DNA from: Patescibacteria group bacterium
GTDB taxonomy: Bacteria; Patescibacteriota; Microgenomatia; UBA1406; GWC2-37-13
NCBI GenBank assembly: GCA_026004415.1
Contig: BPJC01000002.1
Coordinates: forward strand, 1 to 64,000
DNA: 64,000 nucleotides
Direction of reading: 5' to 3'
The translations under genes were made by a program, and so were the position numbers. Shown in pieces: positions 26,278 through 35,843 of the stretch (its first letter is position 1; each line of letters opens with the position of its first letter). The notes below the pieces were generated by a model. That model saw only the letters and a program-made list of their open reading frames with translations, searched no databases and had not been told where the DNA came from.

Positions 26278-28144
26278 TTAATTTGTTGTAATTTGGTATC
26301 TTCCTGATAAAGCAAGTAAAAGGTGTGCTAAAAGTTGCGCTATCAGAATAGGATTGTTTATCTCTATTTCTTCTTTAATATTATGTTTGTTTTTAGCCGA
26401 GACATTTATCGTATTTTCTATGAGGGCTGTAATTTTAGCCTTATTTTGTTCTAATTCAACATCCAAAAAAAAATGTCTTTTGGTCGTGATTTTCTGTAGT
26501 ATAATAGATTATCTCAGCTCTATATTTGTCTCCAAGACTATATAACCTTATTTTAAAAAATCTATTATTGAATCCAAGTTCTAAGTATCTGTCTTTAGTA
26601 CTAAAAAACTTTGCTTCATTTTCAAGAATTGTCAGTATTTCAGGATCTGTAAAGATGGATTGTATAGAGCCAATCTCTAATGAAGTTTCTTGAATAGCTT
26701 TAAGATCATTGCTATTGCTTGATGTTTTTTCTTTTATTCCTTGCAGTATTTGAGTTAACAGTTGAATAATTAGATTTTTAAGACTTTTATTTCTTACTTC
26801 TTGATCAGAAATAATTCTGTTGTCATTGTTTGAAAGAAATCTAACTGATACTTTGTCATCATCAATTTCAAATATCCATCTATTAAATGCAAAAGGGAAT
26901 TTATGTGTAGGGAATGTAGGTGTGTTGTTTTCAAAAATAAATTGCACGGCTCCGTCGGGTTTTGTCTCAATTCTTAATCTGCTGGAGTCTTCTGTACTTT
27001 CAGTATTTGTAGAAAGTTCTTGTAAAATATTAGGGTATTCTAGTGTAAGATTAAAATGTTCTAATAAAATTCTAAATATAATAGATTCTCTAGAACTTAT
27101 TTCAATCTCAAATCTATCAGTTTGTTCATTCTTTGATTTTGTTAAAACTAGATCTTGTTCTAGTCCTCGCTTTTCAGACGAGATTATGAATTGAACTTTA
27201 TTTCCGGCTAGACGATATTTGACTGATAATATGAGTTTATCTAACTTGATTTTAAAATTGTCTGAGCCCACTATGTTTCTGATTCTGATTAGTTTATTAA
27301 ATAGTTCAGTTAAGATTATCTCTTCTTGAATCTCAGGTTGATAAACTATATCTTTTCCCATATAGTCTGAGTATGGAGGAAGTTCTGCTTGGTAATTTCT
27401 TTTAGATTCTGATTCAGGCGTTATTTCTGAAGGATTCAGTAATCTCATGCCATAATAAAAATCTTTTAAAATTCGAGAGAGTTCTATTAGGAAAACTTTT
27501 AGATCTTTTGCAGGATGTACAGTAAGGTTGAATTGAAATATTAGCTGATCTCCTCTAATTTCTCCAATTTTTCTGGTGTGAGATTGTTCTGTACTTTCTC
27601 CTTTAGGATCGTAACTCAGCCAAAGTTCTTGCGCTTCTTCTTTTTCTTGTTCTGTCAGTCTTATTGAAAATCCTTTTGTTGTGTCAATAATTGCTTTTTT
27701 TACTTTTGCATCTCTTTCAAGTTTAATAGCAACTACTGCTTGGTCATTAGTTAAAAGCTGATAGATTAAGTGGAGTAAAACATCTTGATTTTCTTTTGTA
27801 TATTCTTCTGGTAGAAAATCAATGTCTTGACCAGGTTCTATTGTTACGGTTACATTTGGTTTGTTTGTAGAAAAGTCTCTAGTTAGCTTTATAGTCAAGA
27901 GGCTTTCAACCTTTATCTCAATTGACTCTGGTGCTGGAACTGCTGGGTCTTGTTCTTGGTCAATGGCTCTTATGTCATATTTTTTATAACTGATCGTTGT
28001 TCCATTATAGTTAAACTCAGTTTCGCCGTATCTATGTTTATTGGGATTTATTAAATAAATTAATTCATTGAAAACTGCAATCGAGATATCTGGATTAAGA
28101 TTTGTTTCATATTCTCCTTTTTCTGAAACTGGCCTTATTGTCAT
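26278..28144 (-). CDS. Hypothetical protein, frameshifted at a T9 run near its 3' end
   Basis: The main frame (26456-28144) gives 562 aa with no recognised family. Alternating beta-strand and helical segments look repeated (for example LLHLIYQLLTND and NLIIQLLTQILQG after beta stretches). At 26465-26473 (A9 on the plus strand) the main frame stops after TFFFGC. Shifting by one base joins it to a second frame (DVELEQNKAKI ... SGRYQITTN, ending at 26278) that continues the same pattern. Losing one base restores a 620-aa protein, so this is a homopolymer frameshift (sequence error, decay or slippage). No membrane segment. Its promoter is shared divergently with pyruvate kinase. Confidence 0.6.
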
Positions 28145-28152
28145 ATAATCAG

Positions 28153-28169
28153 ATTATATCTGATATAAT
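28153..28169. promoter_or_regulatory. Palindromic divergent leaderless promoter (hypothetical / pyk)
   Basis: The stretch ATTATATC-T-GATATAAT (28153-28169) is a perfect inverted repeat that contains both -10 boxes. TATAAT on the minus strand ends 8 nt before the ATG at 28144, and TATAAT on the plus strand ends 6 nt before the ATG at 28176. The two genes start 31 bp apart. Confidence 0.6.
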
Positions 28170-28175
28170 AGATTT

Positions 28176-29625
28176 ATGCATAAGTTAACGAAGATAGTGG
28201 CAACTTTAGGTCCAGCTACTGAGTCTGAGGAAAAGATCCTTAAATTAATAACAGCTGGTGTAGATGTTTTTAGGTTAAATTTTAAGCATAACTCTCCTGA
28301 ATGGCATAGACAGATGGTTAGAAAGGTAAGAAATGTTCAAAAAAAATCTAAAAAAGAAATCGGCATTTTGTTGGATCTTCAAGGTGAAGAGATTAGAATG
28401 AATCTTTTGGCTGATTTTTATGAGATTAAATCTGGAGATATTTTGGAATATGCAGAAGATCCTAGAGAGGTTAATGAGAAATCAGGTAAATTCTTCTATT
28501 TTTCTCATCCTGAGGTTAAAGATTTTGTCTCAAAAGATGATCTGGTTATTGTAGATGATGGTAGGTTTAAGTTTAGAGTTGATTTTAAGGCTGGAGTTTT
28601 GGTTTTAGAATCTTTGTCAGAAGGAGTTTTGTCTGACAGAAAAACAGTTAGTTTGCCTGAAAGTGATTTTAGTTTTGGCAGAATATTGGAAAGAGACTTG
28701 GAGGGTATCTCTATTGCTGTTCAGGAAAAAGTTGATTTTTTAGCAGTTTCTTTTGTTAAGTCAGCTGAAGATATTGAAAGGGTTGTTGAAGAGATTAGAT
28801 CATTAGGTGATCCTGACGGTTTTTGTTTGCCTATAGCTAAACTGGAAACTAAACAGTCTATAAGAAACTTAGAGTCTATTTTAAATAGTTCTTTTGGCGT
28901 TATGGTAGCCAGGGGTGATCTTGCTGTTGAGACTTCTTTGGAGGAGATGCCTTATCTGCAAAAAAAAAATCATAAAGTCTGCTGTGTTAAAAACTAAGCC
29001 AGTTATCACAGCAACTCAGATGCTTGAGAGTATGACAACCAGCAGTTTTCCTACCCGCGCTGAGATCTCTGATGTTGCCAATGCAGTTTATGATTATACA
29101 GATGCTGTTATGCTTTCTAATGAGACTGCTATAGGTAAGTTTCCTGTTGAAACAGTTGAGACTATGGCCAGAATTTTAAACTACAATGAAACCAAAAATA
29201 AAGGAGATATTAGAAAGATTTATGATTTTCAACTCAATGATCAGGAGGAAGTTGTTGTTAACAGTGCTTATGATATGTCTTTATCTTTAAAAGAAAAAAA
29301 GTACAATGTAAAAGGATTTTTGGTTTTCACTCATACTGGCAGAACTGCTAGATTGTTGTCAAGATATAGATCTAATCTTCCAATTTTTGCTTTTAGTCCA
29401 TTTTTATCTGTAGTTAGAGGATTGCTTTTAAGTTATGGCGTTTTGCCTTTTGAGTATCATCCTTTGGCTGAAAAAAGACCGGTTTCTAACATTGACATTA
29501 ATACAGCTATTGCAAGTTTGATGCGGCAAAAATTACTAGCAAAAGGAGACAAACTAATCTGCTTGCATGGTGATATGTTGGCGATAGAGGGTGGTACAAA
29601 TACTGTTAGAATTGTTACTGTATAG
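28176..29625 (+). CDS. pyk: Pyruvate kinase, frameshifted at an A10 run
   Basis: Frame 1 (28176-28997) carries the N-terminal TKIVATLGPATES, RLNFKH and the B domain. Frame 2 continues from the A10 run at 28960-28969 with SAVLKTKPVITATQMLESM, the diagnostic active-site peptide, to the stop at 29625. Removing one A rebuilds a continuous protein of about 482 aa, the normal size. Glycolytic pyruvate kinase makes ATP and pyruvate from PEP. The insertion may be a sequencing error, or RNA polymerase slippage on A10 may restore the frame in part of the transcripts. lepA follows 9 nt later. Confidence 0.85.
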
Positions 29626-29634
29626 ATACCTAAT

Positions 29635-31374
29635 ATGTCTGTTGAGATTCGCAACTTTGCTATAATTGCGCATATAGATCATGGCAAATCAACACTAGCA
29701 GATAGGTTGTTGGAGCTTTCTGGAGTTCTAAAACCTGGACAGCATCAACAGCAGTTTTTAGACGCTAATCCTATATCAAGAGAGCGAGGTATTACTATAA
29801 AGTTAGCTCCAGTAAGTTTTAATTTTGCAGGCATTAGGTTTAATTTAATTGATACTCCAGGACATGTAGATTTTCATTATGAGGTTGATAGGACTTTAGC
29901 TTGTGTGGAATCTGTTATTTTATTAGTTTCTGCTGTTGAGGGTATTCAAGCCCAAACAGTGTCTAATGCCTATAAGGCTTTAGAAAAAGATTTATTTATT
30001 CTTCCAGCAATAAATAAAATAGATGCGGCAAACGCAAATATTGAGATGGTAGAAAATCAACTTAAGCATTTTTTTGGCTTTAGATCAGATGAGATCTTCA
30101 AGATCTCTGCTAAAACAGGCCAAAATGTTGATAAATTATTGTCATCTTTGCCCCAGTTGTTTCCTGCTCCTAAAATAATTGAGCAAAATGATTTTAAGGC
30201 TTTAATCTTTGATTCTTATTACGATCAGTACAGAGGTGTTATTGCTTTTATTAGAGTGTTTTCAGGACAAGTGTCTAAGGGAGATCTTGTTTGGCTACTA
30301 CAGTCTGAAGTAACTACTTCTGTTTTAGAGGTTGGCAAGTTTTATCCGGAGTTAAAACCTGTTGAGATGTTGACAGCCGGAGATATTGGTTATATCTGCA
30401 CCAGACTTAAGGAGATCAGAAAGGTTCGGGTTGGTGATACTATAGTTTTTAGTACAAGCAAAGATAAAAAACCATTGCCGGGTTATAAAAAAGCAAAACC
30501 AATGGTTTATGTCTCAATGTTTTCTGTTGATAATAAAGAGTTTGGTTTGCTTAAAGATTCTTTAGAAAAACTTTATTTAACTGATTCAGCTATAGAGTTT
30601 ACTCAGGTGTATAGTAAGGCTTTAGGTCCAGGTTTTAGGGTTGGTTTTTTGGGAGTTTTGCATGCAGATATTGTAAGAGAAAGAATTGAAAAAGAATTTA
30701 GCTTAGATATAGTATTAACACCGCCTCAGGTAGAGTTTAAGAAAGAAGGAGTTAAGTTTTATGAACCTTATGTTAAGTTAACAATTGTTACTCCCTTGCA
30801 GTATTTAAACTCAATTATAGAAATCTGCAGAAGACGAAGAGGTTCAATGATTAAGATGGACAGCGGAGAGTCTGCAATGATTGAGTATGAGATGCCTTTA
30901 TCTGAGATGATAGGCAGTTACAGCAGTCAGGAGACATCGTTTTTTGAGGATGTTAAAACAGTTTCATCGGGTTATGCTTCTTTTGATTGGGAGTTTTTAG
31001 AGTATCGTGAAACTGACGCAGATGAACTTCAGATCTTGTTAAACAATGATCCTATTGAAGAGTTTTCGATAATTGTAGTTAAGGAGTCTGCTGTTGATAT
31101 TGCCAGAAGATATGTAGAAAGACTCAAAAAACTTATACCTCGTCAGTTGTTTGAGGTTAGAATTCAGGCAAAGTTTAAGGGTAAGATTATTGCTTCAAGC
31201 CGAATACCACCTTATAGGCGAGATGTAACTGCTCCTTTGTATGGAGGTGATAGAACTAGAAAAGATAAACTGCTTGAAAAGCAAAAAGAAGGAAAAAAAA
31301 GATTAAAGGCTTTAGGCAAAATTCAGATACCAAAGGAAGTTTTTATTAGCTTATTTAAAGGCAGTTCTTCATAG
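29635..31374 (+). CDS. lepA: Elongation factor 4 (LepA)
   Basis: 579 aa. GTPase motifs are AHIDHGKST (G1), RERGITIK (switch), DTPGHVDF (G3) and NKID (G4). EF-Tu-like domain 2, EF-G-like domains and the LepA-specific C-terminal domain (VSSGYASFDWEF; IPRQLFEVRIQA; YGGDRTRKDKLLEKQKEGKK) follow. Ribosomal back-translocase or assembly-related GTPase. The length is a little below the usual 600 aa. Confidence 0.95.
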   Translation: MSVEIRNFAIIAHIDHGKSTLADRLLELSGVLKPGQHQQQFLDANPISRERGITIKLAPVSFNFAGIRFNLIDTPGHVDFHYEVDRTLACVESVILLVSAVEGIQAQTVSNAYKALEKDLFILPAINKIDAANANIEMVENQLKHFFGFRSDEIFKISAKTGQNVDKLLSSLPQLFPAPKIIEQNDFKALIFDSYYDQYRGVIAFIRVFSGQVSKGDLVWLLQSEVTTSVLEVGKFYPELKPVEMLTAGDIGYICTRLKEIRKVRVGDTIVFSTSKDKKPLPGYKKAKPMVYVSMFSVDNKEFGLLKDSLEKLYLTDSAIEFTQVYSKALGPGFRVGFLGVLHADIVRERIEKEFSLDIVLTPPQVEFKKEGVKFYEPYVKLTIVTPLQYLNSIIEICRRRRGSMIKMDSGESAMIEYEMPLSEMIGSYSSQETSFFEDVKTVSSGYASFDWEFLEYRETDADELQILLNNDPIEEFSIIVVKESAVDIARRYVERLKKLIPRQLFEVRIQAKFKGKIIASSRIPPYRRDVTAPLYGGDRTRKDKLLEKQKEGKKRLKALGKIQIPKEVFISLFKGSSS

Positions 31375-31410
31375 ATTTAGCTAATTCTTTAATAATTGAA
31401 TAGAATTATT

Positions 31411-33249
31411 ATGACTGAACAACAATTAGTCATTCCACCAGAAAGGCGCTTACCAGAGTTTGTTCAAGTAGTTAGGGTTGTACCTTTGGTTCTGGTCTCT
31501 CCTAATGCTATTCCAAAAAATTCAGATGGGTTGTTGGATCTGATAAATACTCCTCTTGTTAGAATAGTTCTTGTTAGAAAAACAGATTCAGGACCTAGTG
31601 CTGGATCGCTTATTTTTCCGGGTGGTAAGATTGAGGAAGGTGAGACTAGTTTTCAGGCTGGTTTAAGGGAGTTATATGAGGAGACAGGTTTAACTGTAGG
31701 CAGTCTGATAAGAATTATTTCATCTAGAGTCATAAGAATTCCCGATTCAAGGTATGATCCAAGGAGAGAAAGTTTTTGCGTTGTTTCTTCCCCTTCGATT
31801 ACTACAAGTACATATTTAGAAACTGCAAAGGTCTCTGCTGTAACTAATGTTTCTTGGTCTGAACTAGATATTTTAAGACAGGATCCAGATAGTAATCTTT
31901 TAGATTCTTATAAGGATCCCAGAACCTTTGAAATTAGAGCTTTATTTGATTCTTGCCAAACAGATGATTCTTTCCAAACACAAACAGACAAAATTTTTTC
32001 TGAAATTTATCAAATAGCTTCAGATTATGAAACTAAGGTTAGGAAAAGTTTAGAAAATAAATTAAATTCTTTGAAGGCAAGAGTTGAAACCTCTGATGAG
32101 TTTAAAGGAATAAGCCATGAATATTTGGCTTATCTGGCTGTATTTTTAGAAGAAAGCTGGAATAATCTGCCGGATAATTTTCAACGCCCATTTTTGTTTA
32201 TAGATATTTTGCAGGCTAATGAAATTAGTTTGAATTATCTTGTTTTATTGTTAAATAAAGAACTAATTAATTTTGCCAGCTCTGGCAATAATGAGTTAAG
32301 AGTTTTTTATGATGCTTTTATTAATTTATTAAAAGCGCCTTATAATGAAACCAGTCAAATTAATAATCGATCAGAGTTTGGTTCTAGTTTTTTAAGTTAC
32401 ATAAAAAGTTTATTTGAAGAAAAAATTTCTATTCCTGATGCTTTCTGGCAAAATACCATATTTGATAACCAAACTCCTTTAAATCCATATGACCATTTAC
32501 GATTAGGTGCGATTGACTGTCTGTATGAGTCTATTAGAAAGCTTATGAACGAAACATTATTTAATATTTTGGGGAATAAGGTCAATGAACAAAATGTAGC
32601 ATTAAATCAAGTAAAAGAATTACGATTGGTTAACCTAGTTGTTAATTATTTAATTAGTACTTTTAGATTAAATCTTGAGACTGATTTAAAAAATGCCAAT
32701 ATCCAAAGTTTAGTTTTATCAGCAAAAAGTATTGTCTCTTTAATTAGAAAGATATTAGATCGAGGTTTGGACTCAATAAATGAACAGGTTAATGATATCT
32801 TAAGGTGCGCAATTGTTATTTCTGAGGAAAATATACGAGAATTAGTTTTAGGATTGATTTATTTTATAAGAAAATTATTATCTGATTCTCAGATTGAGAT
32901 CATTCATGTTAAGATTAATGGTATGGAAAATTTATGGAGAACTATTTTGGCTGATTTAAAAGATAACCCTGGAGTATCTGTTTCTGGTAAGAGTAAAGTT
33001 GAGTCTAAGGCATCTAATCCTTTATTTAGATGGATTAAGTTTTGCATTAAAGTAAATGGAGAGGTTTTTGAGATTCAGATCTTGCCTTCGGTTGATGATA
33101 AAAACGAAAAAATTTCGGATGACTTAACTTATAAAATCAGATCACTTATGTCAAACAATGGAGGTATTCCTTTTGCCAGGCTTGTTCTGCCTGATAATAA
33201 GTATATGGAGTTGCTTAAGATTTTGGGTTTATATACAAGACAAGATTAG
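31411..33249 (+). CDS. Nudix hydrolase with a 450-aa helical C-terminal extension
   Basis: 612 aa from the ATG at 31411 (an in-frame TTG at 31396 is the alternative). The Nudix box GGKIEEGETSFQAGLRELYE is intact (G72, E78, R86, E87, E90, E91), in a domain covering about residues 15-200. The remaining two thirds are helix-rich and match no family I know. Near the end, IKFCIKVNGEVFEIQILPS faintly recalls the EIQIR strand of RelA/SpoT synthetases, but no other synthetase motif is visible. So the enzyme hydrolyses a nucleoside-diphosphate derivative, substrate unknown. It ends with a stop overlapping that of miaA on the other strand. Confidence 0.7.
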   Translation: MTEQQLVIPPERRLPEFVQVVRVVPLVLVSPNAIPKNSDGLLDLINTPLVRIVLVRKTDSGPSAGSLIFPGGKIEEGETSFQAGLRELYEETGLTVGSLIRIISSRVIRIPDSRYDPRRESFCVVSSPSITTSTYLETAKVSAVTNVSWSELDILRQDPDSNLLDSYKDPRTFEIRALFDSCQTDDSFQTQTDKIFSEIYQIASDYETKVRKSLENKLNSLKARVETSDEFKGISHEYLAYLAVFLEESWNNLPDNFQRPFLFIDILQANEISLNYLVLLLNKELINFASSGNNELRVFYDAFINLLKAPYNETSQINNRSEFGSSFLSYIKSLFEEKISIPDAFWQNTIFDNQTPLNPYDHLRLGAIDCLYESIRKLMNETLFNILGNKVNEQNVALNQVKELRLVNLVVNYLISTFRLNLETDLKNANIQSLVLSAKSIVSLIRKILDRGLDSINEQVNDILRCAIVISEENIRELVLGLIYFIRKLLSDSQIEIIHVKINGMENLWRTILADLKDNPGVSVSGKSKVESKASNPLFRWIKFCIKVNGEVFEIQILPSVDDKNEKISDDLTYKIRSLMSNNGGIPFARLVLPDNKYMELLKILGLYTRQD

Positions 33250-34199
33250 TCGACGGCTTTCCAATTTATATTTGTGTCTCTTTTCATTAACATAAACTGT
33301 TTTTTAGCGTACTTTACTTCTTTTTTAATCCAGAGTTCTTTTAGTTGTTCATAATTAATTTTTTTGTCTAAGAACTCAATTATTTGTGAAACACCTAATG
33401 TTTTTAGACCTTGGTCTGTTTTTGTATAGCCTAGTTTTAATATTGTTTCTATTTCAGCGATTGCTCCTTGTTTCAGCCTTTGCTCTACTCTTTTTTTGAT
33501 TGTATCTTCCAAACTAAGATTGTCTTTGAATCTATAGCCAAGAAACTTAACTTTAAGTTTTTTTAATCCTAATTTTTCAGCTAAAAACATTTTTGAGGTT
33601 TCAAGACTTTTGTTCAGGGATGCCTTTGGTTGGTGGGACAGTATCTCTATTTTTCTAATTAGCCTGTAAGGATTATTGCGATCGCTATTGTTAAGTTGAT
33701 CTAAAATTTTCGGATTAAGTTTGTCAAGTATTGATCTTAATTCTATTACAGATTTGTTTTTAAGTTTGTCTCTCAAGTTAAAATTGGGTTGGGCATTGTA
33801 AGACTCAAGTTTGTATAAAAGATTGTAAATATAAAAATAACTGCCTCCAACTATTACTATTGTTTGATATTCATTAAATAGTTTCTTAATTAAATCTAAT
33901 GCAATTTTAGCCCAGTCATAACTTGATATATATTGGTTCGGATAAACCAGATCATATAAATATATAGGGATGTTGTCAATTAAATAGTATCCTATTTCAT
34001 AATCATCTAGTTTATACTCTGTTTTAAACTCTGCTTTATTTGGTAAATCTTTGCCAGTTGTTATAGTTATAAGTTTGTAAACCTGTCTTGAGTCAGCGTT
34101 TATTAAAACACCATTATGTTTTTGAGCTAATTTTATAGCTTGGCTGGTTTTTCCTGTGGCTGTTTGACCTGTGACTATATATATTTGTTTTTCAGGCAT
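33246..34199 (-). CDS. miaA: tRNA dimethylallyltransferase
   Basis: 317 aa. The P-loop GQTATGKTSQ (residues 11-20) is followed by INADSRQVYK with the catalytic Asp, and by the DLVYPNQYIS and VGGSYFYI segments. It adds a dimethylallyl group to A37 of tRNAs reading UNN codons. FolD is encoded 8 nt upstream on the same strand, which suggests an operon. Its last codon overlaps the Nudix gene stop (ttag shared at 33246-33249). Confidence 0.93.
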   Translation of the reverse strand: MPEKQIYIVTGQTATGKTSQAIKLAQKHNGVLINADSRQVYKLITITTGKDLPNKAEFKTEYKLDDYEIGYYLIDNIPIYLYDLVYPNQYISSYDWAKIALDLIKKLFNEYQTIVIVGGSYFYIYNLLYKLESYNAQPNFNLRDKLKNKSVIELRSILDKLNPKILDQLNNSDRNNPYRLIRKIEILSHQPKASLNKSLETSKMFLAEKLGLKKLKVKFLGYRFKDNLSLEDTIKKRVEQRLKQGAIAEIETILKLGYTKTDQGLKTLGVSQIIEFLDKKINYEQLKELWIKKEVKYAKKQFMLMKRDTNINWKAVD

Positions 34200-34207
34200 T
34201 TTTTAGT

Positions 34208-35158
34208 TTAGAACTCTATGCCTTTTTCTTGAAATAAAGCTGATTCAATTAAGTTCTTGTAAATATAGGCTATATTTAAAGGGCCTATGCCATTTACAGC
34301 TGAAGTAAAAAATTTAGCCTTTGGCTCCATTTCTTTTTTACTAAAATCTCCTGCAATTTTTCCATTTGTTTTATGAAGCCCCACATTGATTAAAATACAG
34401 CCATCTTTTACCATATCAGCAGTTAGAACTTTTTTTTTCCCTACTGCTGAGATAATAATATCAGCTTCTTTTGTAAAAATTGATGGGTCTGGTACTCCAG
34501 AGTGTATGTTTATAAAGTTAAGACCAAACTCATTCAGCGTTTTTGCAATCGGTCCTCCGCCTGTCAGACCTCTACCTAACAAAACTATTTTTTTGTCAGA
34601 AAAGGTGTCTTTAAAAAAGTATTTGTCTAATTTTATTGATTCAGGGTTTTCGTAAATTTTGTGTAGATATCGTTCCTTTATCTCAGGATAAACAATTAAA
34701 TCGTTAATTTTTTCATCTGGATTGTTGTATATTTCTGCCAAGTAGATATACTTGAGTATAGTAAGAACAGCTAATCCTAGTGGAGGAAAAAATGGCGATT
34801 TATCTGAGAATCCTTCAATTTCTTTTACTCTTGGGATAAAGTCGTATATTGTATTAGTTTGAAGCTCTGATGGTATGGGCTGTTGAATAATTACTCCAGT
34901 TGTTTTAGGATTGTTAGCTATTTTGTGAATAATCTCAGCTAGTTTTTGAAAAGATATTTTTTTGGTAATATGTTTAAGTTTAAACTCAATACCTAATCTT
35001 TTGGCTATTTCTTCTTTCTTTTTTAAATAGCCAAGTTGCTCTGAATCTTTACCAACATAAATTGCACAAAGTCTCAAGTTTTTGTTTTTAAGTTGAGCTT
35101 TTTTGTTGGCTAAAATATCAAGAATTTTTTCTGCTAAATAGTTTCCTCTAATCTGCAC
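34208..35158 (-). CDS. folD: Methylenetetrahydrofolate dehydrogenase/cyclohydrolase with an insertion
   Basis: 316 aa against the usual 280-300. YLKKKEEIAKRLGI (catalytic Tyr/Lys helix), GVIIQQPIPSEL and the NAD(P) loop GRGLTGGGPIAKTLNEFG identify FolD. Two departures stand out. About 40 extra residues (YNNPDEKINDLIVYPEIKER onward) precede the Rossmann strand, and the usual KDVDG reads KEIEG, a conservative change of both acidic residues. The start is GTG at 35158, chosen because a -10 TATAAT ends 6 nt upstream. Confidence 0.85.
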   Translation of the reverse strand: MQIRGNYLAEKILDILANKKAQLKNKNLRLCAIYVGKDSEQLGYLKKKEEIAKRLGIEFKLKHITKKISFQKLAEIIHKIANNPKTTGVIIQQPIPSELQTNTIYDFIPRVKEIEGFSDKSPFFPPLGLAVLTILKYIYLAEIYNNPDEKINDLIVYPEIKERYLHKIYENPESIKLDKYFFKDTFSDKKIVLLGRGLTGGGPIAKTLNEFGLNFINIHSGVPDPSIFTKEADIIISAVGKKKVLTADMVKDGCILINVGLHKTNGKIAGDFSKKEMEPKAKFFTSAVNGIGPLNIAYIYKNLIESALFQEKGIEF

Positions 35159-35164
35159 AACCTT

Positions 35165-35170
35165 ATTATA
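35165..35170 (-). promoter_or_regulatory. -10 box for folD-miaA, leaderless
   Basis: TATAAT on the minus strand ends 6 nt before the GTG start at 35156-35158. The intervening AAGGTT could alternatively be read as a short Shine-Dalgarno-like element. Confidence 0.45.
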
Positions 35171-35247
35171 TCATAAAATTTGTTTTTTTGTTTTGGATTG
35201 TTAGAATAATTTGCAAGCCAAGTTTTATATATTTTTCGAGCCGAGAT

Positions 35248-35266
35248 AATGTCGTAAATTTTTATA
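35248..35266 (+). other. Recurrent motif AATGTCGTAAATTTTTATA, intergenic copy 3
   Basis: 19-nt version, identical over all 19 bases to a copy inside the polymerase gene at 45358-45376. It lies between folD and the metallopeptidase gene. I see nothing else in this 124-nt spacer. Confidence 0.5.
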
Positions 35267-35282
35267 GATGCTGATTGCTGAT

Positions 35283-35828
35283 TTAGTTAGTTTTTGAAGT
35301 CAAAAGCAGGAACTCAAAGTTTCTTAACTCAGATTGAGCTTTTTTAGCTGATTCTTTGCCATAGAGTTTATAAAATAATTGTTTAAACGCTTTGCTATGA
35401 TTATGGATCTTAAGATGACAAACCTCATGGCAGACAATATAATCTATAAGTTCTTGTTTTAAATATTTGATTTTATCATTAAATTTAATAACTCCTGACT
35501 TTGAACATAATCCCCAACAGCTTTTCATTTTTTTATACTCGATTTTTTTTGGATATGCTTGAATTCTTTGGCAGTATTTTTTAATAGATCTATTGACTAT
35601 GGTTTTATAATCTTTGTTAAGTTTTATCTTAATCTGTTTTGTTTGTTCAATTACTGTATCTATTAGTTTAAGATGTTTTTCTATCCAGTTCCTTTTGTTT
35701 GAGATTATTTCATCAGCCTTATGAATCTGTGATTTAGGAATAATGAGTCTAATCTGAAAATTTTTTACTTCAAGCCTGATATAGGTTACATCTCTGGTTA
35801 TAATCTTAATTTTGTCTTTGAGTTTCAT
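35283..35828 (-). CDS. YgjP-like (M48-related) metallopeptidase
   Basis: 181 aa. The zinc motif is IVCHEVCHLKIHNHSKAF (His-Glu-x-x-His, third His in NHS), with the conserved KSCWGLCSKSGVIKFN segment before it. This is the DUF45/YgjP family, proposed to act with SprT-like folds. Substrate unknown. It is 15 nt downstream of gyrA and the last gene of that operon. Confidence 0.8.
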   Translation of the reverse strand: MKLKDKIKIITRDVTYIRLEVKNFQIRLIIPKSQIHKADEIISNKRNWIEKHLKLIDTVIEQTKQIKIKLNKDYKTIVNRSIKKYCQRIQAYPKKIEYKKMKSCWGLCSKSGVIKFNDKIKYLKQELIDYIVCHEVCHLKIHNHSKAFKQLFYKLYGKESAKKAQSELRNFEFLLLTSKTN

Positions 35829-35843
35829 TTTTGTTTGCCAACC

